Origin: Casp-Chloro-G3 sp002816715 | GTDB lineage: Bacteria > Chloroflexota > Dehalococcoidia > Lucifugimonadales > UBA3495 | DNA: 35,356 nucleotides | Assembly: GCA_027623815.1 (NCBI GenBank) | Contig: JAQBUV010000019.1 | Span: forward strand, 1-35,356 | Direction: 5' to 3' | Shown: positions 16,188 to 23,879 of the stretch, one piece after another | Position numbering within the stretch: position 1 is the first letter of the stretch | Layout: the number at the start of each line of letters is the position of its first letter | Program-made: the position numbers and the translations under genes | Notes under the pieces: generated by a model | The model's database searches: none | Told to the model about the DNA's origin: nothing | Seen by the model: only the letters and a program-made list of their open reading frames with translations

Positions 16188-17024
16188 ATGGGCAAGCTTT
16201 ATGTCGTTGGTACACCCATCGGAAATCTGGAAGATTTGACCCGTCGGGCGGTTAGAATCCTGGGCCAGGTAACCCTGATTGCCGCCGAAGATACCCGGGT
16301 CAGCCGCAAGCTGCTCACTCACCTGAATTTGCACGTGCCGCTGACTAGCTGCAACCAGCATAACTGGCCCGCGAAAGTCCCAGTCATTTTGAAGGCGCTG
16401 GAGTCGGGCGACGTGGCCGTGGTGACCGACGCTGGGATGCCGGCCATCAGCGACCCGGGCAGCGAGTTGGTGGCCTCCGTCGCTGCCGCCGGGTTTCCGG
16501 TGGAAGTAGTGCCGGGAGTGTCAGCGGTCACCACGGCGCTGGCCGCCTCCGGGTTGTCCGGCGATAGATTCTTGTTCCTGGGATTTCTGCCCCGGCGCAA
16601 CAAAGAGCGGCGGGAGTTGCTGGCGTCCACCATCCCTTTTCCGCATAACCTGGTAATCTTCGAGTCTCCTCATCGGGTGGGCGCGACCCTGCTGAATTTG
16701 ATGGAAGCGTTGGGCGACCGTGACTTGGCGGTGTGTCGGGAGTTGACCAAGCTGCACGAGGAAGTATTTCGGGGCAGGATTTCTCAAGCCATCGAACATT
16801 TTGCATCGCCCAGGGGGGAGTTCGTCCTGGTGGTGCAGGGCGCATCGGAAGCGGAATCTTTGGGGGTTAAAGAAACTCCGGACTTGGTTTCAATTGAAAA
16901 TGAACTGGCCCAGCTCCGGGAGGCGGGGGCCAAGGCCAAGGAAGCAGTGGCGTTGGTGTCGGAATCTTCGGGGCTGCCCAAGAAAGAGGTCTACAAAGTT
17001 TGGCTCCAGACCGCCCAGCGTTGA
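16188..17024 (+). CDS. rsmI: 16S rRNA (cytidine-1402 2'-O)-methyltransferase
   Basis: This 278-residue SAM-dependent methyltransferase of the tetrapyrrole-methylase fold modifies C1402 in the ribosomal decoding centre. Signatures in order are GTPIGNLEDLTRRAVRIL (residues 6-23), AAEDTRVSRKLL, SCNQHN in place of the usual HEHN-type motif, VTDAGMPAISDPGSELV, PGVSAVTTALAASGL, GFLPRR, ESPHRV and CRELTKLHEEVFRG. A C-terminal helical tail follows. The length is typical. The ATG at 16188 lacks a Shine-Dalgarno sequence, while a -10 box sits 7 nt upstream, so the mRNA is probably leaderless. It is convergent with the cyclophilin gene across a long hairpin. Confidence 0.96.
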   Translation: MGKLYVVGTPIGNLEDLTRRAVRILGQVTLIAAEDTRVSRKLLTHLNLHVPLTSCNQHNWPAKVPVILKALESGDVAVVTDAGMPAISDPGSELVASVAAAGFPVEVVPGVSAVTTALAASGLSGDRFLFLGFLPRRNKERRELLASTIPFPHNLVIFESPHRVGATLLNLMEALGDRDLAVCRELTKLHEEVFRGRISQAIEHFASPRGEFVLVVQGASEAESLGVKETPDLVSIENELAQLREAGAKAKEAVALVSESSGLPKKEVYKVWLQTAQR

Positions 17025-17050
17025 GGAAATTTCGCCCTGGGTGCGGATTG

Positions 17051-17096
17051 AGCGCCTATGCTCCTTCCCTCATCAAGGGGGAAGGAGCATAGGCGC
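17051..17096. terminator. 19-bp perfect hairpin between convergent rsmI and cyclophilin genes
   Basis: AGCGCCTATGCTCCTTCCC and its exact complement surround an 8-nt loop. It lies 27 nt after the rsmI stop and 46 nt from the cyclophilin stop, so it can serve both strands, though neither side has a strong T-run. Its CTCCTTCCC...TTGATGA core resembles the first hairpin of the dispersed repeat at 4938 and 14860. Confidence 0.75.
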
Positions 17097-17141
17097 TTAT
17101 GGTAGATGAAGCCAACAATCAAAACACGATTGCCAGCGTAC

Positions 17142-17687
17142 TTAGGCGTTCTGGCCAGCCGGATAGGGCTGCTCCTGAATTTCGATAGTCTGAATCTCCA
17201 GCCGCTGGGCGGGCTTGGAGCCTTCTCCGCCGGGAGCCACTGGTGAGGTGGCCAGGGTGTCCAGGATATCTTCGCCGGTCAATAGCTTGCCGAAGATGGT
17301 GTAGCTGGGCGGCAGGCCCACCTGCTGGCCGTGGACGATGAAGAACTGGCTGCCGTTGGTGTTAGGCCCGGCATTGGCCATTGCCAGCGTGCCTTTTACA
17401 TAAGACCGCTTGACCTCTTCATCGGGGAACTTATAGCCTGGGCCGCCGGTGCCATCACCCTTGGGACAACCGCCCTGAATCATAAAGTCCTTGATCACCC
17501 GGTGGAAGCAGTTGCCCTCGTAGTACCCCTCCCTGGCCAGAAAGACAAAATTGTTGACCGCTCTGGGAGCCTCAGCCGGAAACAGTTCCAGTGTCATTTC
17601 GCCTTGAGCGGTCTTGATGGTGGCCGTGTAGCGCATATTGGGGTCTAGAATCAGGCTGGGCGGGTTCTGGTACTGTTTCGGTGGCAT
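17142..17687 (-). CDS. Peptidyl-prolyl cis-trans isomerase, cyclophilin type
   Basis: This 181-residue cytoplasmic cyclophilin catalyses prolyl isomerisation. Key segments are the opening strand ATIKTAQGEMTLELFPAEAPRAVNNFV, FHRVIKDFMIQGG with the catalytic-site arginine and phenylalanine, GDGTGGPGYKFPDE, LAMANAGPNTNGSQFFI and YTIFGKLLTGEDILD. I take ATG at 17687 because AGAAGGGA precedes it and the cyclophilin fold starts soon after. A longer in-frame reading to 17783 adds an unconserved leader overlapping a hairpin. There is no signal peptide. The C-terminus is short and ends PAGQNA. Confidence 0.93.
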   Translation of the reverse strand: MPPKQYQNPPSLILDPNMRYTATIKTAQGEMTLELFPAEAPRAVNNFVFLAREGYYEGNCFHRVIKDFMIQGGCPKGDGTGGPGYKFPDEEVKRSYVKGTLAMANAGPNTNGSQFFIVHGQQVGLPPSYTIFGKLLTGEDILDTLATSPVAPGGEGSKPAQRLEIQTIEIQEQPYPAGQNA

Positions 17688-17750
17688 ATTTATTCCCTTC
17701 TCTATATCTATGAATATTAATTTGGATACTTTGGATGGTGCGTAGACAAG

Positions 17751-17821
17751 ATTGAGGGCCTCGCCGGACGCGGAGGCCCTCAATACAGGTCAGTGAAAGT
17801 GGCCCTCTACTCAGAGGGGCA
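17751..17821 (-). terminator. Tandem hairpins after the 17848 gene
   Basis: A stem GCCCCTCT/AGAGGGC-type hairpin (17802-17821) and a 12-bp stem ATTGAGGGCCTC/GAGGCCCTCAAT (17751-17784) lie between the stop of the 17848 gene and the start of the cyclophilin gene. They probably separate the two minus-strand transcripts. Confidence 0.65.
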
Positions 17822-17847
17822 ACCGGGATTGTTCTACTGTTTGCCGC

Positions 17848-18294
17848 TTACTGGTAGCTTTCGCGGGTCTTGCTCTCAGCCCAGGCAACTATCTTGGGCA
17901 GAGCGGCATCGACATCGCGCTGATCCAGTTTGCGGGCCACCTCAGGTGCCTCGCACCTTAGCAGCATAACCGGCAAGCGGTTCTTGATTTTGTCCAATGC
18001 CCAGGGAATCGGCCCGCCCTCGGCAGTGTAGTCCAAGAAAATTCGATCGTTCTTTTTGATGGTAGCGTTGCGGTAATGGTAGTGAGGGTCATACTTGAAG
18101 CAGTCCAGCCGGAGCAACTCCTTATCATTGCCGGGTATGTCGTTGCCGTAGACATGAATACAGATACCCTCGTCGTTCTTTTCACCTACGCCGGTCCGAT
18201 ACATCAGGCCGAAGGTTACCGCCCCTGCCGGAATCAGTTCCTCTGATCCAGCGACCGCCCCGCCCATCTGAGCATGCATCTCTTGAGTTGCCAT
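17848..18294 (-). CDS. Unrecognised single-domain protein, PHYHY domain family
   Basis: This 148-residue soluble protein belongs to no family I can name. It has the same domain that occurs twice in the product of 27441-28391. Shared features are an opening AGxVTFGLxxR, a middle IHV strand, ELLRLDCF followed by the aromatic/histidine cluster PHYHY at 70-74, KKNDRIFLD, a PxxWALDKI segment, then RLPVMLLR and PEVARKLDQRDVDAALPKI. The histidines and aspartates of PHYHY and RIxxD could bind a metal or ligand, but this is speculation. ATG at 18294 has GGAGGT 8 nt upstream. It has no signal peptide or membrane segment. It lies upstream of the cyclophilin gene but is separated from it by hairpins. Confidence 0.85.
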   Translation of the reverse strand: MATQEMHAQMGGAVAGSEELIPAGAVTFGLMYRTGVGEKNDEGICIHVYGNDIPGNDKELLRLDCFKYDPHYHYRNATIKKNDRIFLDYTAEGGPIPWALDKIKNRLPVMLLRCEAPEVARKLDQRDVDAALPKIVAWAESKTRESYQ

Positions 18295-18445
18295 TGCTCG
18301 GTACCTCCTTATTATAGTTCTGTTCTGAACTAAACGGCCACCAGGCCGCTTGGCCTGATTATACTCCCAGATACCGCCGGTTGGTCAATCCTCTAGGAGC
18401 ATCCTGTTCTAGTGTTCTAGTTTAGTGAAGGCCAGGCATTCAATA

Positions 18446-19039
18446 TTAGCGGGCAAATATCTGAAAATTCTCGGCCAGCAGGTACAGGAAAATGACGCTC
18501 AGCAGCAGACCGATGCAGGTCAAAAGCCCCAGGTTCAGCTCCTTTCCGCGTAGCCTGATCGTGCCGGTCAAGCTGCCGTCTTGAATCTTCACTTGGGCTA
18601 CCGTGAGCAGGTTCAAGACGAAGGCCAAAAATAGGCCGCCCAGCAAAACCAATGGATTGAAGATGAACAGGTCGAAGTTTATTGCGTTGCTGAAGGCATT
18701 CATTCCCAGCAGGCTTAGCGCCAGGCCACCAGAGCACAGGATAAGGGCCGGAATGATGAGCAGTAGGCCCAGCCCGGCCATTTTATGGTTTTGCCGTGTT
18801 AGAGAAGATAGTTTTTGCATGACTTCGCTCCGGTTAAAATTCATTGCCAATAAGTGAAACAACGCTGGCGACGATTTAATTGTCTCCATCCAGTACCACC
18901 GCTTGGCATTGGAGACGCCAACTTGGCTGGCACGCCGGGAGTATTCTTCAGTGAAGTCCCCCAGCAGGGTTTCTCGGTGTTTGGGATTCAGAAGTAAGCC
19001 CAGCGTCCATTCCGCGAGCCGGGGCGGGCGCTCAGGCAA
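18446..19039 (-). CDS. Permease-prefix-type membrane protein, three helices
   Basis: This 197-residue protein starts with the short motif found before MacB-like permeases (RLAEWTLGLLLNPKHRETLLGDFTEEYSRRA...AKRWYWMET, about 5-50). Here it is followed only by three transmembrane helices (about 90-115, 130-155 and 172-193) instead of a permease. I place the start at TTG 19039 because GGAGG lies 6-7 nt upstream inside the end of the PadR gene and TTG overlaps the PadR stop. The upstream ATG at 19129 would extend into PadR coding sequence. Translation is likely coupled. PadR plus permease-prefix proteins form recurrent pairs in many bacteria. The function of this one is unknown. Confidence 0.75.
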   Translation of the reverse strand: MPERPPRLAEWTLGLLLNPKHRETLLGDFTEEYSRRASQVGVSNAKRWYWMETIKSSPALFHLLAMNFNRSEVMQKLSSLTRQNHKMAGLGLLLIIPALILCSGGLALSLLGMNAFSNAINFDLFIFNPLVLLGGLFLAFVLNLLTVAQVKIQDGSLTGTIRLRGKELNLGLLTCIGLLLSVIFLYLLAENFQIFAR

Positions 19040-19379
19040 GTTCTGCCTCCGGTAGGGCCAGGGGATCAGGCAGGTTGGACCACATCGCCCGATGCAGCCG
19101 CTGGACTTCTTGCAAAGCCGCCAGCCCATCGGCGGTTATCTGGTAATACCGCTTGCTCCGACCGCCCCGCTCTGGTGTTGGCTCGCCGGCGCGGGTTTGC
19201 AGCAGTCCCTGCCTGGTTAGCCTTTCCAGCGGCACGTAGACTGCTCCAACCGACAGATTTATGCCGGTATTAGCCTGGACTTCGCTGCGGATAGTAACAC
19301 CATAGGCGCTGCCGTCCAGCCGGTACACGGCAAGTAGCACAATTTCCTCGGTTCGGCTCAATAAGTCCAAGATAGTCAC
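19032..19379 (-). CDS. PadR family transcriptional regulator
   Basis: This 115-residue winged-helix regulator has ILDLLSRTEEIVLLAVYRL as helix 1, SAYGVTIRSEVQANTG, the recognition region LSVGAVYVPLERLTRQGLL, and the wing RGGRSKRYYQITADGLAAL. It starts at GTG 19379 without a visible ribosome site; a TATATC box about 7 nt upstream suggests a leaderless message. The AT-rich sequence at 19380-19420 contains ATCGAT and TATA-rich stretches that could hold its own operator. It overlaps the next gene by 8 nt. PadR proteins usually autoregulate and sense a small ligand, here unknown. Confidence 0.92.
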   Translation of the reverse strand: MTILDLLSRTEEIVLLAVYRLDGSAYGVTIRSEVQANTGINLSVGAVYVPLERLTRQGLLQTRAGEPTPERGGRSKRYYQITADGLAALQEVQRLHRAMWSNLPDPLALPEAELA

Positions 19380-19605
19380 TCAAATCGATATATCTTTTAA
19401 AAATTAAAACAAATCATCGAAATCGTCAATAGCTGTTGAATTCAGGTAGCGCCATGCCATTTTTCTTACATCAAGCGGAGGGTATAATCAATGGCATGAT
19501 ATCCAGAGACAACTAATCTGATGAACCACTTCAAGCCGCCAAGAATCTAACTGGTCAAGGTGACTTTGTATTGTTGTGGCCAAGCACCGGAGGAGGTAGG
19601 TACCG

Positions 19606-20676
19606 ATGAAATTACTTGAATCAATGGGCCAAAGCGGACATGAACAGTTGGCCGTTTACAGCGATCCCGAAGTGGGCCTCAAGGCGATAATCGCGATACA
19701 CGATACGACGTTAGGCCCAGCCTGTGGCGGTACCCGCATCTGGCCCTATGAGACCGAAGAGGCGGCGATAATCGACGCGCTCCGCCTCTCCCGCGCCATG
19801 ACCTACAAGTCGGCGACGGCAGACCTGCCTTTGGGTGGGGGCAAGGCGGTAATCATCGCCGATTCGCACACGCAAAAAACCGAGGCTTTGCTGCGGGCCT
19901 TTGGCCGCTTTGTCGATACTCTGGGCGGCAGATACTTGACCACCACCGACGTGGGCAGCACCGGCCATGATCTGGAGTACATCCGTCAGGAAACCAGGTA
20001 TGTGGTGGGACTCCCCACTTCGGCGGGAGGCAGCGGGGACACTTCCATCATGACCGGGCTGGGCGTCTACATGGGGATCAAAGCCTGCGCCAAAGAGGTC
20101 TGGGGAAGCGACTCGTTGACCGGCAAGAAGATAGCGATGCAGGGCTTCGGCAAGGTCGCCTTCAATTCCGCGCATCACCTGCTTAAAGAAGGCGCGCATC
20201 TGGTGGCGACCGATGTATTTCCAGAGACCTTGGACCGGGCCAAGAGCATGGGCATTGCCGTGGTGGAACCAAAGCAGATATATGATGTCGAATGCGACAT
20301 ATTTTCGCCCAACGCTCTGGGTGGCGTGATTAATCCCGATACCATACCCCGTCTCACCTGTCGGATCGTTGCTGGCGGCGCGAACAATCAACTGCTGAGC
20401 GCAGCCGACGGTGAGGAACTGCACCGCCGAGGGATACTCTATGCCCCGGACTACGTGATCAACGCCGGGGGCATTATTAACGTCGAGGCGGAAATCGGCA
20501 CGCCGTACAGCCCAGAACGGGCCAGGGAGAAAACCGAGCGCATCTACGATATCATGGGCCGGGTGATTGAAGTCTCCAAACGGGAAGAAATTCCGACCGC
20601 GCAGGCCGCCGACCATATAGCCGAAGAACGGATGGCTTCAGTACGCCGGATCCGGGGCATTTATCGCGGGCGGTAA
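19606..20676 (+). CDS. ldh: Leucine dehydrogenase (Glu/Leu/Phe/Val dehydrogenase)
   Basis: This 356-residue NAD-dependent amino acid dehydrogenase oxidatively deaminates branched-chain amino acids to 2-keto acids, or runs in reverse. The substrate domain has GPACGGTRIW and the catalytic lysines K68 (MTYKSA) and K80 (LGGGKAV), plus the proton-relay aspartate D115 (TTTDVG). This is the same numbering as characterised leucine dehydrogenases. The Rossmann domain begins at KIAMQGFGKVAFNSA, where the last glycine of GxGxxG is alanine. It includes SPNALGGVIN, AGGANNQL and PDYVINAGGIINV. ATG at 19606 is preceded by GGAGGAGG. It is monocistronic, with a TATAAT box near 19485-19490 as a candidate promoter. 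Confidence 0.95.
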   Translation: MKLLESMGQSGHEQLAVYSDPEVGLKAIIAIHDTTLGPACGGTRIWPYETEEAAIIDALRLSRAMTYKSATADLPLGGGKAVIIADSHTQKTEALLRAFGRFVDTLGGRYLTTTDVGSTGHDLEYIRQETRYVVGLPTSAGGSGDTSIMTGLGVYMGIKACAKEVWGSDSLTGKKIAMQGFGKVAFNSAHHLLKEGAHLVATDVFPETLDRAKSMGIAVVEPKQIYDVECDIFSPNALGGVINPDTIPRLTCRIVAGGANNQLLSAADGEELHRRGILYAPDYVINAGGIINVEAEIGTPYSPERAREKTERIYDIMGRVIEVSKREEIPTAQAADHIAEERMASVRRIRGIYRGR

Positions 20677-20748
20677 ATCACCCGGTAACTTACTGTGATT
20701 CGGTCGCGGGTTCAGTCTCGAAGTTCACATTTGCCTTCGCAGCGTCCT

Positions 20749-20800
20749 CCGACCAGCTCAGGGCAGGCGTGCTGAATCCGCTTGTGTTGAACTGGTCGAA
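20749..20800. repeat. Degenerate GACCAGCTCA-type palindromic repeat
   Basis: CCGACCAGCTCAGGGCAGGC and CCGCTTGTGTTGAACTGGTCGAA are an imperfect inverted pair. They are related to the TTCGACAnGCTCA repeats at 22983, 25979 and about 31020. Confidence 0.5.
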
Positions 20801-21194
20801 TCATGAAGCAGTGGGGCATCTAATTTTTCTGATCGCTTATTCGCACCGGGTCTTGAGAGTTTCACACATCGCTGGCATGGTGGAATTCTAACCCGGTAAG
20901 GGTGAAGCTGCCAAAGAGTCGGCTTCGCATACTCAAATATCCCCTTCTACTAAACATCCCCTAACTATCCCCGTTATTGTTCCCCTTTACATAAAGGTGT
21001 ATCTACTGCCCTAGTTAGGTGGGCCTCCTCTGTCGAAAAGTGAAGGGCCTAGTTACCATTATGAGTAACAGGTTGGGCTGATGATTCAGTCTAATTGCGG
21101 AGGCCCGTGATACTGTCTGCGACCTTGCCAATGGCCTTAATTTTGAGGATATGCAAGCTTCGCTAGGCCAGAGTGCGGGCAATGAGAGGTCAGG
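20801..21194. other. Intergenic region with a foldable segment (21021-21106)
   Basis: This gap holds no supported ORF. From 21021 to 21106 an 8-bp closing pair GGGCCTCC/GGAGGCCC encloses an internal hairpin CCTaGTTAC-CATTATGA-GTAACAGG (21048-21072). That could be a structured leader for the small zinc-ribbon gene at 21195 or an independent RNA. No clear promoter or terminator delimits it. Confidence 0.35.
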
Positions 21195-21467
21195 ATGTTT
21201 TGGTTGAAGAGATGCCCCCGCTGCTCTGGTGACTTGTTTGAGCAAGATGACCAGTATGGTATATTCGTCACTTGCATGCAGTGCGGTTTTAGTAAGGATG
21301 TTCACGATAAGCTGGTGGACCCCGGCGTGGTCAGTCTGGAGCCGGTTCCCGCTCCCGTCGTACCCAAGTCCGAGGCAGGAAAGCGTCGTCGCTTGTCTCA
21401 CGGTGGACGGCATTTTTCCAGGACCTTTTCCAGAGTGAACGAGTCTGAATCTGGCGCCGCCGCCTGA
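21195..21467 (+). CDS. Small zinc-ribbon protein
   Basis: This 90-residue protein has an N-terminal zinc ribbon, CPRC (7-10) and CMQC (about 27-30), of the kind found on RNA-polymerase- or ribosome-associated small proteins. A Pro/Val linker and a basic tail (GKRRRLSHGGRHFSR) that could contact nucleic acid follow. ATG at 21195 has GAGAGG about 5 nt upstream. The opposite-strand reading (21015-21473) lacks motifs and a ribosome site, so I prefer this one. The exact function is unknown. Confidence 0.75.
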   Translation: MFWLKRCPRCSGDLFEQDDQYGIFVTCMQCGFSKDVHDKLVDPGVVSLEPVPAPVVPKSEAGKRRRLSHGGRHFSRTFSRVNESESGAAA

Positions 21468-21751
21468 CGCCAAAGCCCTAACCCTATAATCCCTGACAAT
21501 GCTTAGACACCAGCCAGCTTCAGTTATAATCGATTTATCTCTATAGACTTCAGACTGCTGTATTAACCTGGATTCAAGCCCACTCCTCCGTTGTCCTCGT
21601 TTATCACCTTCATACCATATGCTATAGTTCGTACCCGGCAGCTCATGCCTATGGTAATATGTTCCGGGCCTTGGCCGCGCCCAATCCCAACCGCAAATTA
21701 CAAATCTTATTTGAATAATTTCTAGTCTGGGGTAAACGGAGGCGATAATTA

Positions 21752-22939
21752 ATGAAACCGCTGGAAGGTGTACGCGTACTCGACCTGACCCGGGCCTTGG
21801 CTGGCCCTTTCTGCACCCTGATGCTGGGCGACTACGGAGCGGACGTAATCAAGATTGAACTGCCCGGTTCTGGTGACGATACCCGTACCTGGGGGCCGCC
21901 GTTTATTGGGGTGGAGAGCGCCTACTTCCTGTCGATCAACCGCAACAAAAGGAGCCTCACCCTTAATTTCAAAGAACCCAAAGCGGTCGAAATATTCCTG
22001 AAATTGGTCAGCGAGTCCGATGTCATTGTGGAAAACTTCACTCCAGGGGTGATGGCCCGTCTCGGGTTAGACTATGACACGGTCAAAGTGGCCAATCCCA
22101 AAATAATCTACTGCTCAATCTCCGGATTCGGTCAGGACGGCCCCTACAAGTCCCGTCCGGCCTACGACCAGATCATGCAGGGGATCAGCGGCCTGATGAG
22201 CATTACCGGAGAACCCGATGGCGAACCGGAGAAAATCGGCATTGCCGTAACTGACATCGGATCGGGAATGTGGGCCGCTTTCTCAATATTGACCGCGCTG
22301 CACCACCTTGAGCAAAAAGGCGAAGGGCAGTATATCGACGTTGCAATGCTGGACTCTCAGGTAGCCTGGCTCACCTATCAGGCTGGCTATTTCTTCGCCA
22401 ACAATACTCCCCCGCAACGGCTGGGCAAGGCGCACCCCACGTTGGTGCCCTACCAGGCTTTTATGGCCCAGGATGGCAAATATTTCAACGTCGCGGTTGG
22501 CTCGGAGCGTCTCTGGGAGCGGTTCTGTCAGGGCATTAAACGAGAAGAATTGAAGGACAATCCCGACTACGCCACCAACGGCGACCGCGTGCGCAACCGG
22601 GCCAGGATTGTGCCGCTGCTCCAGCAATACTTCCTAACCCGCCCATCGACTGACTGGGTCGAAGATTTACAGGCAGCCAGCGTTCCCGCTGGGCCCATCA
22701 GCGATTTGGCGGATGTTTTCTCCGATCCGCAGGTACTGCACCGGCAGATGTACCTGGAAATGCCGCATCCCACCCTGGGTTCCATCAAGCAGACCGGCCT
22801 GCCTTTGAAGTTCTCACTGACTCCCGGCGGGCTCGACCGTCACCCGCCGTTGCTCGGCGAGCATAACCAGGAAATTCTCAAGGGATTGGGCTATTCCACC
22901 GCTGAAATTGAGCAGATGGTCGAGCAGTCGGTGATCTAG
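21752..22939 (+). CDS. CaiB/BaiF family (class III) CoA-transferase
   Basis: This 395-residue enzyme moves CoA between carboxylic acids through an aspartyl thioester, working as an interlocked dimer. It opens with MKPLEGVRVLDLTRALAGPFCTLMLGDYGADVIKIE (in family order) and has RNKRSLTLNFK, VENFTPGVMARLGLDY, and YCSISGFGQDGPY. The catalytic aspartate is D168 in AVTDIGSG, matching D169 of formyl-CoA transferase. The C-terminal part has LGEHNQEIL and a closing LGYSxxEI. ATG at 21752 has GGAGG about 10 nt upstream. No partner dehydratase or CoA ligase is adjacent, so the acid substrate cannot be assigned. The 284-nt gap before it (21468-21751) contains several TATAAT-like boxes but no ORF. Confidence 0.95.
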   Translation: MKPLEGVRVLDLTRALAGPFCTLMLGDYGADVIKIELPGSGDDTRTWGPPFIGVESAYFLSINRNKRSLTLNFKEPKAVEIFLKLVSESDVIVENFTPGVMARLGLDYDTVKVANPKIIYCSISGFGQDGPYKSRPAYDQIMQGISGLMSITGEPDGEPEKIGIAVTDIGSGMWAAFSILTALHHLEQKGEGQYIDVAMLDSQVAWLTYQAGYFFANNTPPQRLGKAHPTLVPYQAFMAQDGKYFNVAVGSERLWERFCQGIKREELKDNPDYATNGDRVRNRARIVPLLQQYFLTRPSTDWVEDLQAASVPAGPISDLADVFSDPQVLHRQMYLEMPHPTLGSIKQTGLPLKFSLTPGGLDRHPPLLGEHNQEILKGLGYSTAEIEQMVEQSVI

Positions 22940-22982
22940 GCGATTGCTGAGAGGGTGTTGATTAATTCAACCAATGACGTGG

Positions 22983-23043
22983 TTCGACAGGCTCACCACG
23001 AGCGGGCAGTGGCATGCAACCCGCTCATCCTGAGCTTGTCGAA
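22983..23043. repeat. Palindromic intergenic repeat (TTCGACAnGCTCA family)
   Basis: The left arm TTCGACAGGCTCACCACGAGCGGG (described here as positions 22983-23006) pairs imperfectly with the right arm at 23020-23043, which ends TGAGCTTGTCGAA. Four other degenerate relatives occur in this window. Confidence 0.75.
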
Positions 23044-23093
23044 GGAAAATTTGAGAGGATTCACTAATTGTTAAACAGGCTGTGAGAGACAAT

Positions 23094-23654
23094 ATGCCAA
23101 ACCGCTGCGCCTGGACTGGTTCTGACCCTCTGATGATTGAATACCACGACCACGAGTGGGGAGTGCCTCAGCATGACGACCGGGTGTTGTTCGAATATAT
23201 CATTCTGGACGGCGCGCAAGCGGGACTAAGCTGGCTCACCATTCTCAAGAAGCGCGAAGGCTACCGCCGGGCCTTTGATGGCTTCGACGTAGGGCTAATT
23301 GCGCAATACGACGATGCCAAGATCGTCCAGTTGCTCCAAGACCCGGCGATAGTCCGCAACCGTTTGAAAGTGAACTCGGCGGTAACCAACGCTCGGGCGT
23401 TTATCGCCGTCCAGCAAGAGTTCGGCAGTTTTGACGCCTACTTGTGGAGCTTTGTGGGGAACCAGACGCAAAAGAACGCCTGGCCAGCCGATACCGAGAT
23501 CCCCGCCAAAACACCAGTTGCCGAAGTGTTGAGTAAAGACCTGCTCAAGCGCGGGTTCAAGTTTGTTGGGCCGACCATCTGCTACGCCTTTATGCAGGCC
23601 GCTGGGATGGTCAACGACCATGTGGTTCAGTGCTTTCGATATGACCAGGTGTAG
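23094..23654 (+). CDS. tag: DNA-3-methyladenine glycosylase I
   Basis: This 186-residue HhH-superfamily glycosylase excises 3-methyladenine from alkylated DNA. The four zinc ligands are all present: C5 (RCAW), H18 (EYHDHEWG), H176 and C180 (NDHVVQCF). The active-site glutamate region follows the YHD motif (LFEYIILDGAQAGLSWLTILKKREGYRRAF). ATG at 23094 is chosen because the mature fold starts with MPNRCAW. An in-frame GTG at 23082 would add only four residues. It stands alone downstream of a palindromic repeat. Confidence 0.96.
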   Translation: MPNRCAWTGSDPLMIEYHDHEWGVPQHDDRVLFEYIILDGAQAGLSWLTILKKREGYRRAFDGFDVGLIAQYDDAKIVQLLQDPAIVRNRLKVNSAVTNARAFIAVQQEFGSFDAYLWSFVGNQTQKNAWPADTEIPAKTPVAEVLSKDLLKRGFKFVGPTICYAFMQAAGMVNDHVVQCFRYDQV

Positions 23655-23879
23655 CGGCGGGTTCTGGCCCAGACCCGCAGTGCTTGAGTAAAATGCCAGC
23701 AACATCACACTCTGGATTGACTGCCTCCCGATACGGGTGGTTCGTTTAAAAGTTGGTGATTCACCAATTACCCACCATTTTCCTCAACAACTGAGTGTAA
23801 GTAGAAACTTGCTTAAGGTTGGTCTGCCGTTTATCATTGGGGCCGAGCTTTAGCGGTGAATTAGTAGGACGGGCCAACT

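Noticed and set aside
21015..21473. Minus-strand ORF opposite the zinc-ribbon gene
   Set aside because: It has no motif or ribosome site. The plus-strand frame has CPRC/CMQC and a good start.
23655..23879. tRNA gene in intergenic gaps
   Set aside because: I looked for cloverleaf patterns with TTCRANNC arms in all gaps and found none with a matching acceptor stem.
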